From NCBI GenBank assembly GCA_038501625.1, contig JAZAYU010000054.1, positions 434,001 to 498,000 of the forward strand: a stretch of 64,000 nt of DNA. The letters run 5' to 3'. A model generated the notes under the pieces. That model did no database searches. It was not told where the DNA came from and saw nothing but the letters and a program-made list of their open reading frames with translations. Both the position numbers and the translations under genes were made by a program. Source of the DNA: Corbicula japonica (lineage: Eukaryota > Mollusca > Bivalvia > Venerida > Cyrenidae). Of this stretch, positions 12,071 to 24,141 are shown one piece after another (the first letter of the stretch is position 1; every line of letters begins with the position of its first letter).

Positions 12071-12096
12071 ATGCTGTCTAGCCCCAGTTTGAGCTC
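12071..12096 (+). repeat. R1 tail fragment
   Basis: ATGCTGTCTAGCCCCAGTTT plus GAGCTC matches the R1 tail (GCCGCCTAGCCCCGGGTTGAGC) with a few changes. Only the tail remains; the rest of R1 is absent. Confidence 0.5.
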
Positions 12097-12229
12097 ATTT
12101 TTGTTACTTGTTGTATAGTCTTTTAATATAAAAAGATAAAAATATATAAAATGCATGATCTTAAAAGTAAAAAAAGAGTTTAAAGTAATTTTGACCAGGT
12201 AAATTCTAGATGGGTATGGAGCTGAATAA

Positions 12230-12365
12230 TATCTCTGTATGATGTGAACTTGTCCTATATATTTTGGTTTTATCATAATTCCGTTGTCATTAGCAATATA
12301 GTTTGAAGTTTGTTAAATAAATATTCAGAAATGGTATGGTTATGGAAAACTTTAAGATTTCTTGA
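12230..12365 (+). repeat. Repeat piece resembling 12.6 kb block
   Basis: The order CATTAGCAATATAGTTTGAA, GTTTGTTAAATAAA, AATGGTATGG and AAAACTTTAAGATTT resembles 12,645-12,735 (AAGCAATATAATTTGAACG, TTAAAGAATTGATATG, AAACTTAAAAATTTTACC). R1 lies between the two, so either one element was interrupted or two copies flank it. Confidence 0.5.
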
Positions 12366-12372
12366 CAAATAT

Positions 12373-12520
12373 CAAAATAGATGAAAAGGGAACTTTGAAA
12401 GCCACCGAACACAACAAATATGAAAATACTGCAGGCTCGGTTTGATTAAGCCTGTTCATGGGCAGTTATGAGAATGCATATTACTACCCACGCCGCCTAG
12501 CCCCGGGTTGAGCGCAACTT
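12373..12520 (+). repeat. R1 triple-hairpin repeat, near full length
   Basis: One of the fullest R1 copies: AAAGGGAACTTTGAAAGCCA start, all three hairpin regions and the complete tail CCTAGCCCCGGGTTGAGCGC. Hairpin 2 has one unpaired base (AAGCCTG for GAGCCTG) and hairpin 3 two, with no compensating changes. It is inserted between two similar repeat blocks. Confidence 0.9.
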
Positions 12521-12574
12521 AGTAATTACACCATTAAATAGTACAATTTCGATCCATCCCAAACGATATCAAGT

Positions 12575-12794
12575 ACAAAAGGCCATAACTCCGTTAAAGG
12601 TGATATTGACATAAAGGCCAGACTTAAGGTTCATTTCGACCCTTTCATTATAAGCAATATAATTTGAACGTTTAAAGAATTGATATGTTAAGTAATGGCA
12701 TAAAGGCAAAATAGCGAGTTATTGCAAACTTAAAAATTTTACCGGACGGACCGACGGGTGATTACTTTAATATCGCCTTTTTTAAAAAGGGTAA
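12575..12794 (+). repeat. Degenerate dispersed repeat, mollusc-like wording
   Basis: Contains GGCCATAACTCCGTTAAAGG, TAAGCAATATAATTTGAACG and CGGACGGACCGACGGGTGAT. I associate this type of text with dispersed repeats of mollusc genomes, from memory and not checked. No coding potential. Confidence 0.4.
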
Positions 12795-15059
12795 ACAATT
12801 AAATTTGCATATCACAGCTGACGCTAAAGGCAAAAAGATGAGGTATGATTGGTATTATAGTGGTACAACACAAAAAAAAATTCGCAAAAGTTTCAACGGA
12901 AGCTGTATTTACCACGAAGAATGAAACCCGCTTAACCCGCTTAATAACTTCACTGTTACAGTATCTTTCAAAATGGGACTGCGTTGCTGCCAATATACAC
13001 TTATTGAGTGTTGTGAAGTAATGAGGAAACTGAGTCAGTTTATATACTGTTCGTCGTGTGACAACGATTACCTTAACAATCATGCCGTCTGACTTTTCCA
13101 AATACACTCACCCAAAGTTCTAATTGGTCATCAATTGTATACATGTATGTTTACAATTTATGGTAGTTCCATTTCTTCCCTATGTCAAGAGAGGATGTGA
13201 AACGAACCGTTTTGTCTTGGAATCAATTACCAAATGTCTTTTTAATCTTTATTGATTGTTTTCTTAAATGAATCCAATACTATTTACTTACAACGCAGGA
13301 TCAAAATGAGAAGTCTTTAATTGAAAGGAGGGTAATTATAAAATCGGGTACTTTAAACGGATTTATTTAAACAAAACTGCTGCGAATTAATTAGATGTTT
13401 TGTTTTTCCTTCTCAGAAACATAACGAACGATTTAGAGCGATTCTTTGGTTGTTTGACAATAAACTGATGGAAATGCATTTTTACCAACATTGAGGATAA
13501 CTCTTGCCAAAATGTTCCAAAATCAATTATTACAAGATTAAATCTTAAATCGAAGACAGCTTTTGGCAACTGATCACAAATAAAAAGCTGAGTTAATGTC
13601 TCTCTAATGAAAACTCGCGGACAAAAAGTGACCATTTTGAACTAAGGCGAGTGTATATACACATATAACCACTTTTAACACATACACAAATTAGTGGGAA
13701 CTCGATGCTTTTTAATTTAACATATTTTATTATATAATAGAAATAATAAAAAAATCCCTTATATACATGTAAAGGTATACTATTATTTGTGTTTCAAACA
13801 TAAATCTATATTTTCGTACATTCTAAACTACGTTTATACCTTTTCATCTATGTCATATAAAAATATGTGAGATTAATTTCAGGAAAATATAAAATGTTTG
13901 ACAGAAATGTATGTTACTGTAATGCCAGCCAAGTGACAAAAATTATAAAAGAAGTTGGCAAAAGAACTAAAGTTTATAGTACTACTCTAACAATAAACAA
14001 CTAATGCCGCTAAACATCTGTTGCAATTTAAGGATTACATTTACACAACTTTATATAAATCACCGAAGACGTATAAAGGCTATTGCCGCTATACAGTTTA
14101 ATCTCATGTGACATAATTCACTGAGAGTAACATTATATGATTACAAGACCCCGTCGAAATGCAATTACTTAGAAAATTAGCTTAGATATTTCCATATAAA
14201 GTGCACGCGAAATATAAGATTTATTGACAGTATACACGAATAATTGTGATGTATTAGTTCTGTCTATGTAACATTAGAAGTATTTATTATGCCTTTGCAT
14301 CAAACATATGCGTCTGACATCAAACATGGTTTGAAGTACGTCTTAGATTTAAGTTCTCGGAAAGAAGATTGTAAAGCAATTCCATAGTACTTTGTCGTTC
14401 TTATAAACCAATCTACTCACTTCTCTGATTACTGAATTAATCATCTGATATTTCTCAACTTGAGTATCAACGATTTTTTTTTCTAATTTAGAAAGCAAAA
14501 ATAATTCCTTATAAGTACACAATGATTAGATTATCTTTGAAGTTATTCTTTTCTTCCTATTTATCATTCTGTTAATAAGCTTCTAAAACAACTAAATGTG
14601 GAAAATTGAAACTTGCATATCAGAAATGAATAAATATATATAAATATAAATATAAATAATAGAATGAATTGTTCTCTCTTAAGTAAACTTGTTATGTAAT
14701 CGATAATGTTCCTTATGCATAAGTCGTAATGTATCGCTTTTAATATATAATTTAGTTTTACTGGTTAATTTTCAGTTTTAACTTCCTAGCAGTGTCATTT
14801 TCATTAGAATACAATGACATAAATATTACCAAACGTTCGACTAAACGAAGTAGAAGGGAGCAGGGAGATGTCTGCTAGAATGATTGGTTCCAGATATGTC
14901 GAGGAATTACCCTGTTAAAAAAATAACGGGCGAAGGCAAGGTCAATCATACTTTTGTATCAAATAAAATTCAAAACAGATAGAACTTTGAAAACCACCTA
15001 ATACTAAGAATGAGAAAAAAAAATATACATACAATTGACCATCTGACAATGAAATATTG
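12795..15059. other. Long AT-rich non-coding stretch
   Basis: Open frames of 102 codons (12,799-13,107, minus) and 82 codons (13,387-13,635, minus) occur, but neither has a recognisable domain. No tandem or inverted repeat of note was found. Confidence 0.35.
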
Positions 15060-15305
15060 CTCATCAAACGAATTTTTATATCTTATGGCACACAATGTGA
15101 CGTATTTCTTTAACTTTAAGAGGCTTGGCTACAGAAGAACTGCCCACAATTAATTGGACTGAGCACAATATTTGGCGTGTGACGCCGACAAGCACGATTG
15201 TTTTTCCACGAGTTGCCAGAATACAGCGTGTCGTCATTCACTTTGTCGTCAACGTGGCTGTTTTAACAGCCATTAAAAGTTAATATCACGAATCATTTTC
15301 ATAAT
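15060..15305 (+). repeat. R7 repeat, copy 1
   Basis: It matches about 54,905-55,145 in reverse complement. Shared blocks include ATTAATTGGACTGAGCAC-like text, GGCGTGTGACGCCGAC, ACGAGTTGCCAGAA, GTCGTCATTCACTTTGTCGT and TGGCTGTTTTAACAGCCA, itself an 18-bp palindrome. Size about 245 bp and no coding capacity. The other copy sits in an insertion specific to duplication unit B, supporting mobility. Confidence 0.75.
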
Positions 15306-16267
15306 TTTTGTAATAATAACAGTATTTATGTGTATAAATATAAGAATTTAATCGATATATGATGGTGTTAATCTGAGTATTAAAAAAATTTAAATTGTTT
15401 AAAGTAAGCATGAAACCACACTCCTTGAACAGCCCAACTGTTTTCCATACTCAAATGAAACTTATCAAATATCGAATCAATCTTTCATAATTACTTTCGG
15501 GTTAAATACAATATTGCAAGTGTGTAAAATACTGATGGTTTGGTATGTGGTTAGTGCACATTAAAACCTGGTGTTAACCCCCGTAGCATTTCACTGTATA
15601 CAATGTATGTTTTGTCCCTGTTAGTTCCAACGCGTTATCCACACAAGATGCCAGTTTGTGTTTATTGTTATTGATGTTGTTTAGAACTTTTATATTTCAA
15701 AAATGACCTTTTAGCATTAAATAGACACACTTAAGTCCCCGACAAAGCATACTGTAAAATGTACATAGCTTGCTGCGATTTCCTCACTTCATGTAAAACC
15801 AGAACATTGTTTTAATATTGTGAAAAACTGATATACAAACGTAAATTAGAAGTTGTACAAATTTTATCTGAGTTAAAAAAAAACAAAAACAACAACAACA
15901 ACAACAACACAACAGCGCAAACACTCCCCCCCACAAAAAAACAAAAAAACAAACTAAACAGTAATAGATGTTCATTTAAACGAAACTATTAAGACTCAAC
16001 GATGTGAAAATTAAATATATATTTAGGAAACATATTTTTAATGTATTTTGTAAATCAATATAAATATCTATTATGATATCCGATTAAATGTTTGCAACAG
16101 TTAGAGATTCAAATGTCATTTTGTTACTAGACCAGATCTGTATTTATCCGGCTCATCACATTTTTAATTATCCATTAGCTTTCACTATTATAAAACAAAT
16201 GTGAACTATTCGTTTACTACGGTACTGAAAGAGATCAACGCACATTTTCTTGTCTCTTTAATTTCAG
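15306..16267. other. Non-coding stretch with (AAC)n
   Basis: A short (AAC)n run lies at about 15,887-15,910 next to a C run (15,926-15,933). Open frames over these runs are low-complexity artefacts. Confidence 0.5.
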
Positions 16268-16387
16268 TGCCCAAGGTTATAAAACTGAGCATGGAAACCA
16301 GTCTCATATCTCAAGCATCTGATTCAGCCAATCAGATGCTTGAGATTTGAGACTGGTTTCCAATCTCAGCTTTATAACCTTCAGCCC
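16268..16387. mobile_element. R3 palindromic MITE, copy a
   Basis: R3 is a fold-back element: CCCAAGGTTATAAAACTGAG, GAAACCAGTCTCAAATCTC, AAGCATCTGATTGGCTGAAA, centre, then the same in reverse. This copy is about 120 bp and lacks most of the centre (GCTGAAATGGCGACCAG and mirror). Arms pair almost throughout. Confidence 0.9.
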
Positions 16388-17777
16388 AGGTCCGGCATAA
16401 CAAAATCCTATACAAAATATGATGTGCTTATAGTCAATGTAATTAAAATAAATCTTCCAGCAATCGCCGATAAGAAATATTGCCTACAACAAAATACATG
16501 TTTAACAGTTCAGAAAATTAAAATTTTCGTTTTATTGTTAAAGGCATAAATGATCTCGCAATATGTTTTTTATAGGTGATTTCTTAGAGCGATAAAGGCA
16601 GGCTTTGTTGGGAAAATTGCTAAGGAAAACCTGAGAATTTCTTCTGAAAGAAACAGAATATCGATGGCTATAAAAAGCATGTATAACCTTAAGAAATGCT
16701 ATTTGGAAATATTAATGACTACGGAATATATTAGCTATATTTGGACAGTAATGTTATAACACGCACATGTAGAATTAAAGAAGTTGAAAGGTAATAAGAT
16801 GTCAGTCAAGTTGTCAATGTTGGTGGCAAGAAGCCTTGAACCATTGATTATCATACATTATGTACTCGTACAATTACCGTTTGCAGTAATGATTTATGGT
16901 TTAACGGATTGCTTTGAATCTGTTGCAATTTTGAAACACGATTTACTCTGAGTGACAGGCGTATCGGCCGCCAAATAGAATTGCATGGCTGGGCTCAGTC
17001 GCCGTTCGGGTTCTTGACGATGTTTCTCTGACAAATTGGCGAACCTATTCTTTTAATAGTATTGAATCTTATTGTCATGGTAAACACATTTCGTTTTTTT
17101 TCAGCGATTTTAGAACCATATTGTTAGGAAACAATACAACTGATCAGACGTTTCTTTATAAGCACGGTCCCAAAAATACTATTGAATAGTTACATGATCC
17201 TTAGAATATGAGCACACAGATGCGCAATTCAAATGGAAAATTCATGGAAACTTGTTAAATTTTGAGCGATGGGTCGAATTTTCCACCTTCTTCGGTGGTT
17301 TTCATCACGATGTAGGGACTTTCTGCAAAAACCATTGCAGTTTTATATAGCTTTTATTGGCCTACCACAGTTGCAATAACTAACGTGATTTAAATCGGCA
17401 TAAGTAAAAGATGAAAGTAAAAATACTTACGCTTCTCTCACTGTCCTCCACAACTCGAGCCGCTATTATCATCTGAGACTGGCATTACCATCTGAACCAT
17501 GATTATTGGGATACATACCGTGCTGAGGGTAACACTAAGAAAATCTAGACCAGATGCAACGTGTATTTCATTTAGTACTGATTTCTGTCTGAAGTTCGAG
17601 TACAATTTTAAGTAAGAAGTTTAAATGTTAACCTGTATCGCCACCAGAATGATCCATTTTATATTTAATTTTTATTTTTATTACATGTATTCTTATCATC
17701 AGGAAATTTGACCAGTGAATCGAATAAAAATGTTTGTGTTAACTTTCTAACCGATACGAGAATTCAAAGGCTTTAAT

Positions 17778-17778
<1 letters not shown>
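16388..17778. other. Non-coding stretch
   Basis: No gene or repeat family member recognised. Confidence 0.35.

Positions 17779-17833
<55 letters not shown>
17779..17833. repeat. (CT)n microsatellite, 55 bases
   Basis: Uninterrupted CT dinucleotide, about 27.5 units. Slippage-prone and probably polymorphic. Confidence 0.98.
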
Positions 17834-17835
<2 letters not shown>

Positions 17836-18252
17836 GTTTTTTCTTCAGATCTATTTATATGGCATGTTTAATAGCAAGCTAGGATATTCGATATAAACAA
17901 AGAACGAATAATACTTTTCACAATAGTAATATTTCAGAAAATACAACAAATCTTTATCTTTTTGTCATTTAACAAATCTCAATATTGGACTTTCCTTTAT
18001 GAATAATAAAATGTTTTATTAAACACATAGTCTTTTCGATTTTCATAATCTCAAATTAAAATAATATTTTATATACTAATAATTGTTCAATGATGTTTAT
18101 TCCCGCTCTAAATAAAAGAAATGCAAAATAATACGTGATTCAATAGAAAACATCTTCAATCATGTGCGACCCGTATCAAAATATACAACATTCCCAAATT
18201 TTACCAATCACAAGCATGGATAGAAAATGCCATAAAATTATAGTATGGCGAA

Positions 18253-18464
18253 TTTGGAAAAGGACACCGCAAACACTGAACACAAAAGATCATTAAACTA
18301 TGTCAGATCAAGACGGATTTCTAGTTTCCGAAAGATCATACATGTACGCATCAATAGAAACACCATGCATTTATGGTATAATGGCTTATTTTGGAAAAGA
18401 ACAACACAAACATCAAGAAACAAGAGATCATCAAACTGTGAGATCAAGACGGATTTCTTTTGAA
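18253..18464 (+). repeat. Direct repeat, two copies ~140 bases apart
   Basis: Bases 18,253-18,323 and 18,392-18,464 share TTGGAAAAG, ACACAAACA-like text, AGATCATNAAACT and GATCAAGACGGATTTCT. About 75-80% similar by eye. The 72- and 63-codon open frames here run across the repeats and lack domains. Confidence 0.7.
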
Positions 18465-18794
18465 GAGTTTGGTTAAAACCTCCATACACATTCGGTAATA
18501 CGGTGTACTTACAGAGGAGAGATTAACAACGGTTTCCCAACTGTAATGTCAACAAGGCATTAAAGTCAGGGAATGATAAGAAGATTATAGCAAAGGATTC
18601 TTATGTAATTCAAACCGTTACTCTATTACTTCAAACAGAATTGTAGAAAGTAACACAACGGACAAATACAAATGACAAAACTCACAGAGAACCTATTATA
18701 ATGGCGGAACCTGTTATAATCACGGAAAGGAAATGATTATCATTGATTATTTATTTCTTCCTCTATAATTTCTTTATCAAGAAGAAGGTCAAAA

Positions 18795-18950
18795 TCCTTA
18801 GATATCTAATGTGTACTTTTGACACAATAAGGAAAAGAAATCTGTTAATATATCTCTATGCTAAAGTAATCTTAATTCTTAGATTTCATAATATGTACTT
18901 TTGATACAATACGAATAGCAAATCTGTTAATTATGTCACTGTAATCTGTT
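18795..18950 (+). repeat. Direct repeat, period ~82 bases
   Basis: Two units share CTTAGAT, TGTACTTTTGA, ACAATA, AAATCTGTTAAT, TAT and GTAATCTT/GTAATCTG. Diverged tandem duplication. Confidence 0.65.
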
Positions 18951-20222
18951 TCATCTAAAACAGACTACTTCATCATACATGATATACGGAGAGAATACCG
19001 TCATGCCTCTTAGTATACTAAAACCATTGTTACATTATCACAACGTGTTTAAAACTTTGTTCATCAATCATTTCTAAGTAATAAAATTAGTGTGGATGGA
19101 TAACATAAAAAAAAATTAATGCTCTCTTGGTTACCCTGGAATTTGGTATAGTCAACGTATTGAAAGCCCCAAATGGTTAAGTAAAAGTTCATTGCAAACA
19201 TTAATAGACACTTTTATACAGCTCTGGATGTCAGCAGTAGGCACTGCTTCGAATACTTATGTTTATAAAATATACACAAAATATTAATTCAAAAGATACA
19301 AAATAAACTAGTTTCCAAGAACGGATTCTTTGTATCTCAAAGCATATTAAATAATATTATGGCTAGAATGACCGCTACGCCTACGAATTTGCTAATTCGC
19401 ATAAAGCTTTTATTATTAATGTTAAAGCTCAGCAAATAAAAGTCATGACAAATTTTTCGAAAATAACTATAATATATTTCCATTAATTTAGACATTTCTT
19501 GAACTTCTGCGGTTTCTGAAGCCGTAATTACAATCGAATTAAAATCAAGTATTAATAAACGGAAAAAATGGGGCAAACTGAATGACCACCATAACAATAT
19601 AAGCGAAGTTTAATAAAACTTTACACTATTTGTGAACTGTTTGCTCTTAGAAATTAACTCTTTTTGGAATTAATTCCAAGGAAAAATAAATGAACAACTT
19701 TTTGTTTAAAGGAAATCCTGTATTTTAGTTATGACAAAACCAAGAGTTTAGCTGAAAGCTTACTCTTTATTGAAAAACAATACCAACAAATACAAATTAT
19801 TATTGCTTAAAATGGCTTTCTTTATAATTTTAGACTTAAGTTTTATTGTTTATTTAGAAACCTTTCTATTTAAAATGAAGTTGTGATCACTGAAATACAT
19901 GATAAAAGAATCGATTTTGTTTTTAATAGTATTAATTTTCTATTTTCTGATGGTAATGCCGTTTTATTTCTTACAGGGTAACGATGCTACTGATTGCTTT
20001 CTTCCGGAAGTACAATAATGATAAAGTTTACAATAATTCCTGTTTTCGCTAACAGGTAAATTTTCAAAAGGGGGCGGGATGAACTGAACAAGAAATAACT
20101 AAATAATAAAGGGGTTCTATTAGATTCGATTTTGAAATTGAAGGAAATATAAGGTTATATTAAATACCCCACTTTTTCGTAAAACCGTTTGCTAATTTTT
20201 AATGAAAGGTTGCAATCATAAT
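18951..20222. other. AT-rich non-coding stretch
   Basis: An 86-codon minus-strand frame (19,337-19,597) ends in a hydrophobic segment but matches no family I know. Otherwise I see nothing. Confidence 0.35.
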
Positions 20223-20456
20223 ATTCTACTGCGCTTAACATGCTTCGTGATAGGTCTGTGTACAATTCTACTGCGCTTAACACGCTTCGTGATAAGTCTA
20301 TGTATAATTCTACTGCGCTTAACACGCTTCCTGATAAGTCTATGTACAATGCTACTGCGCTTAACACGCTTCGTGATAAGTCTATGTACAATTCTTCTGC
20401 GCTTAACACTCTTTGTGATAGGTCTATGTACAATTCTACTGCGCTTAACACGCTTA
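20223..20456. repeat. 42-bp minisatellite, 5.6 units
   Basis: Units start at 20,223, 20,265, 20,307, 20,349, 20,391 and 20,433, exactly 42 bases apart, with 1-4 changes each (core ACTGCGCTTAACACGCTTC then GTGATAAGTCTATGTACA). Because 42 is a multiple of 3 and the unit lacks stops in several frames, four overlapping open frames on both strands cross it (up to 151 codons). These are structural artefacts. Confidence 0.97.
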
Positions 20457-20603
20457 AATTCAATGTCGAAACTCATACCATCGGAATCTTGCTTATTTTA
20501 CTACATGTTCTCTGTTGTCAGTGTGGTCATCAACAAACTTACGCGTTTCATCTAACGGTGCTGTTAACTGCTTTCTTTTTATTTCTTTGTGTGTTTTCTT
20601 TTA

Positions 20604-20690
20604 TGGCTCAATCAAACCGAGCCTGCACTATTTTCATATTTGTCGTGTTCGGTGGCTTTTACAGTTCCCCTTTATTCTATTTTAATTTCA
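20604..20690 (-). repeat. R1 triple-hairpin repeat, head half
   Basis: Reads (minus) from the AAAGCCACCGAACACGAC head through the second hairpin, then stops. It abuts non-repeat DNA after GGCTCAATCAAACCGAGCC. Confidence 0.85.
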
Positions 20691-20984
20691 ATTAAATTGG
20701 CAAATTTCTCGGCCAATGGCCGTTTCAAGGCAAAAATCCACCAATGTTATATTTGTATTGTCTGTTTTGTTGATTAAGCCTATTGTCGACTGTTCTTTCA
20801 CTTTATTTTAACTGTGTGTTGTTATCTGCCTTTCTTATAGGCTTCGTGGAAAGGGCTGTGACTGTGTATTTGGCTTTTCACATCAATTGTGCTCTTTCAT
20901 TCCGCTGAACAGTACCATTAACTATGTTTTGTGTATCTGAATGTTTTTAAATGCCGAGTTTTAGGTTGGATTTAATTCACTAAG

Positions 20985-21235
20985 GTAACCATTTGAGAAC
21001 CTAACGATGAAAGTGAGAACTTGGTGCACCCTGGAAAATAGTTAAAATCCAATGTGGCAATATACTTTATCATCGACCTTTCGAAGACGTATATTCTTTT
21101 AATTCTCATAATTTCGACAACGGCTTTATTGCATTTAATCATTATTTATTAAGCGGTTATCCCGTTTTCATCTCTGTATGTTGGTTGTTAAGGAAAATTG
21201 TGCTATTCCTGATGAACACATTTCATTTTTCGTCA
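20985..21235 (-). repeat. Possible R4 remnant
   Basis: Scattered similarity to R4 arms in order: TGAGAACCTAACG, TTGGTGCACCCTGGAAAATA, GGCAA, CATCGACCTTTCGAAG, ATTCCTGATG. Heavily diverged; may be chance beyond the first two blocks. Confidence 0.35.
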
Positions 21236-22563
21236 AAAATTACAGAATTCTGCAATATTCTCAGTTCTTTCTATTTCCTGAACAGTATGTCAATCACCAT
21301 ATCATTAAATGGAAGAATTGAAAAATGAGTGATGATGTATTTATAATTGGAATAACAGAATGTTTCAGATGTTTTAATAGTTTTTATTGTGTGTCTGAAT
21401 GAAATAAAATATATCTTGACACCGTACAATATGACCATTGCTCTCTATAACTGACACGTCACTTATATTAAACAAAGACATTATTAGATAAATGCACAAG
21501 GTTAATGGATTGAGAAAAACAGAAAACGTGCATTGTTATTGCAATGTAAATCAAGCCTGTCTATTCTGATTGACAATTAAACGAATAATTTGACTTTTCA
21601 TATTGTTTATATATCTGTTCAAGCCAGTTTCCATCATTAATATCAAAAATGAGGCTTCAGAAACCCCGCAAATGTAGTTGAAACTATACAAAGCACACCT
21701 TACGCGTTTAGCATCATTATTTAACTACTCGCATGATATATAGTATGAAGAATTATAAATGAAGTATGACAATGACCTTTAAAGAGACGGATTGGCAAAG
21801 ACCAGTAAACAGAAGCCGTTTGAATAATTGGATCCATTTCCACTAGAGACTTAATATGAAATATTAAATTCGTTTATATTCAGAAAATAAAGATCCTCAG
21901 TCAAAACAAAAAAGATAATTAAAATCTATTTTTGACAAACGCTAGTTTCGGAATTAGTGGAACTATGTAGGCCTAAGGTTTCAAAATTTAGCCGGAACTC
22001 CGATTTTGGCGAAACTCTTTGCCAATAAACCGATCGGCGAAACACTTTGCAAATTCTTGATTAAGACAGTTTAAAATTGCTTACAATATAAAATATAATA
22101 AACGTTTTGTTCTGTTAATAAAACAAACATTTAGGTCACAAGGGAAAATACTTACGGTAACATCGAAAGAAAAGCTCATGACCGTTGTTCCGTTCTTTAC
22201 CTTTAACTTATACTGACACGCAATGCTGTCACGTTTTACTTCTATTTCTACGTATATGACGAAGCTGATATCTTAGATATCCAAAGGTGTCAGCTTGCAA
22301 TTTTACTCATTGTTACACTCGGCAGGTTAACCTTCTTCACGCTGACATGACATGTGATCGTCGATGTATTTCTTGAATATGTCTTTTGTTTAAGAATGGG
22401 CATCGATTTTCATTAAAATTCTAAGTATATTTTAAAGTATGTTATTAAAAAGCAAGCAAATTTAGTTAAAAACACATTAAGTACTTAATTACTTTACCCA
22501 AACTCTATTTGAAGAGAATTCAAAATACAAATGCCATGGCTATTGAAATTTATTAAAAAAATA
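21236..22563. other. Non-coding stretch
   Basis: No gene. A short direct repeat GGCGAAACTCTTTGCCAA / GGCGAAACACTTTGCAAA lies at about 22,007-22,052. Confidence 0.4.
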
Positions 22564-22711
22564 AAATAGATAAAACAAGAAACTGTGAAAGCCACCGAAC
22601 ACGACAAATACCAAAATATTGCAAACTTGATTTAAATGGACCTGTCATGGATAGTTATGGAAATGCATGTTACTGTTTGAACCGCCTAGCTCCAGATTGA
22701 GCGCAACTCAA
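22564..22711 (+). repeat. R1 triple-hairpin repeat, decayed
   Basis: Full length but with both main hairpins largely destroyed (CAAACTTG for CAGGCTCG; TACTGTTTGA for TACTGCCCAC). The tail GCCTAGCTCCAGATTGAGCG is kept. It runs straight into R2. Confidence 0.85.
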
Positions 22712-22729
22712 GATTTAAACAAATATATG

Positions 22730-23160
22730 TATCGTGCTTAACGAGCTTGGCGGCTGTAGAAAGTCTCCCCGTACATTCAATCAGTGCTGTTATCAGTTAC
22801 GTCCTTTGATGGTCGTCGAGCACGATATTTATGTACTATGTTAATAGAACTTCTAAATTTACGTTTTGTTTTTAATATTTCGGCCAGTTTAAAGATGGGT
22901 GGTTTCAACATCCCAGCCAATATAAATTTGGAAATTGTTTAATCACCCCCAGGGATATACTTCCTGCTTTTTAAATTTTGCCTTTGGCGTTTTCTGTGAT
23001 ATGCAGGATTTATATTCTAAGATCCCCTCTCAAAATTCTATTCTGTTTAGTTCCGCCCATTGTTTTCTCGTTTAGGGCAAATCCATTCTGAACATGGAAT
23101 GGTATCAATCTGAACATACCGCATTGAAGGTTCCATGTTCACCGCCGTATGTGTCACTCT
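22730..23160 (+). repeat. R2 repeat, copy 1
   Basis: R2 is a ~430-500 bp block found also at 42,075-42,640 (minus) and 61,690-62,131 (plus). Ordered text: CCGTACATTCAATCAGTGCT, TCAGTTACGTCCTTTGATGG, TCGAGCACGATA, TAATATTTCGGCC, GATGGGTGGTTTCAA, AATCACCCCCAGGGATATA, CTTCCTGCTTTTTAAATTTT, GATCCCCTCTCAAAATTCTA, TTCCGCCCATTGTTTTCTCG, TGGAATGGTATCAATCTGAA and AAGGTTCCATG. It is repeatedly found joined to R1, so R1 and R2 are probably parts of one composite element. No coding capacity. Confidence 0.85.
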
Positions 23161-23186
23161 CTGAGACTTTTGGGCCAAATTCGGCA

Positions 23187-23211
23187 AACGTCATTTCGAG
23201 TAAAATGACGT
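23187..23211. repeat. Short hairpin with CRE-like arms
   Basis: ACGTCATTT and AAATGACGT flank a 6-7 base loop. Each arm contains a TGACGT half-site. Confidence 0.6.
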
Positions 23212-24141
23212 CAACTTCGCGGCACGCACAAATCTCATTAAATTTTCCTAATTGCCAGTATTAAATGATACTTACAGAAATATATATAGTGTTATTCCAG
23301 TGCGTATGACAAAATATACGTTTGAACCTGTTACCGAAATCTTTATATAAAAATAATATCGTTTACTATCTTCCTATACAGTTATTACGTCCCTTATTTT
23401 GACATACGCCATAGATTCTGATTCACATGTACGAAACAGTCGTGATATTTGAACGGCAAAACCATCATGTTTAGACCTAAAATGCCAGTAAAGTGATGGA
23501 TTCGAACAGGTTAGTCAACAAATAGCCTATTATATTGCTTGTTTGTGCAAAATTATGTCAAATCTTGTATGAAATGGGTACATTTGCATTTTCCGAAGTA
23601 AAAATGGCGGTCGTGACCTTGTTTTTAACAGTTGATTGCTTGCAAATATTTTGTGATGTAAAAAACGATCTGATTTATGCATCTCCGTCTTAAACATGGA
23701 CAACAGTCAATCTTATTTTCTTAATTATGTGCCAGATGAGTTACTTTTACAGTGTAATCCTGAATTTAAAGGCGGAACTTTCAAATCATGACATAATTTT
23801 TAAATGTCAATGATTGTCGAATTTTCGGACAGTGAATTTGAAAGCCTAAGGCTGTTGTATTTCTGATAACGGAGGCACCAATGACCATGAAAATAACGAT
23901 TCCAAAAAATGAACATTTAAATGGAAATGTCTATTAGCTAGTACTGATTCTGAAAAAAGCTAAAAATAGCATTCAAAATATCTGGGTGCTGCTGTACCAA
24001 GACTGTATGGAAAGCCATCTGGCCCTTCTTTGTCTGAATAGACAAATTTATAAATTGTAAAGAAATTAACTTTTATATATAGATAGTGAACTTATATTTG
24101 CAATATTTATTACAGGGACTTGGATATTATATAGCTCATAG
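23212..24141. other. Repeat-poor non-coding stretch
   Basis: None of the dispersed families occurs here. An ATGGCGGTCGTGACC start-like block lies at about 23,604 but its frame closes soon after. Possibly the flank of a real locus. Confidence 0.35.

Noticed and set aside
4540..12510. R1 as a Helitron 3' end: its third hairpin is followed within about 11 bases by CTAG.
   Set aside because: Most copies continue with conserved sequence (CCCCGGGTTGAGCGCAACTCA) well past CTAG, so CTAG is not the terminus, and no TC start was found.
15784..15975. 63-codon minus-strand frame rich in Cys and Phe.
   Set aside because: Produced by the (AAC)n and C/A homopolymer runs.
20155..20695. Four overlapping open frames of 86-151 codons around 20.2-20.7 kb.
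   Set aside because: All are produced by the stop-free 42-base repeat unit; frames occur on both strands, and the downstream part overlaps an R1 copy.
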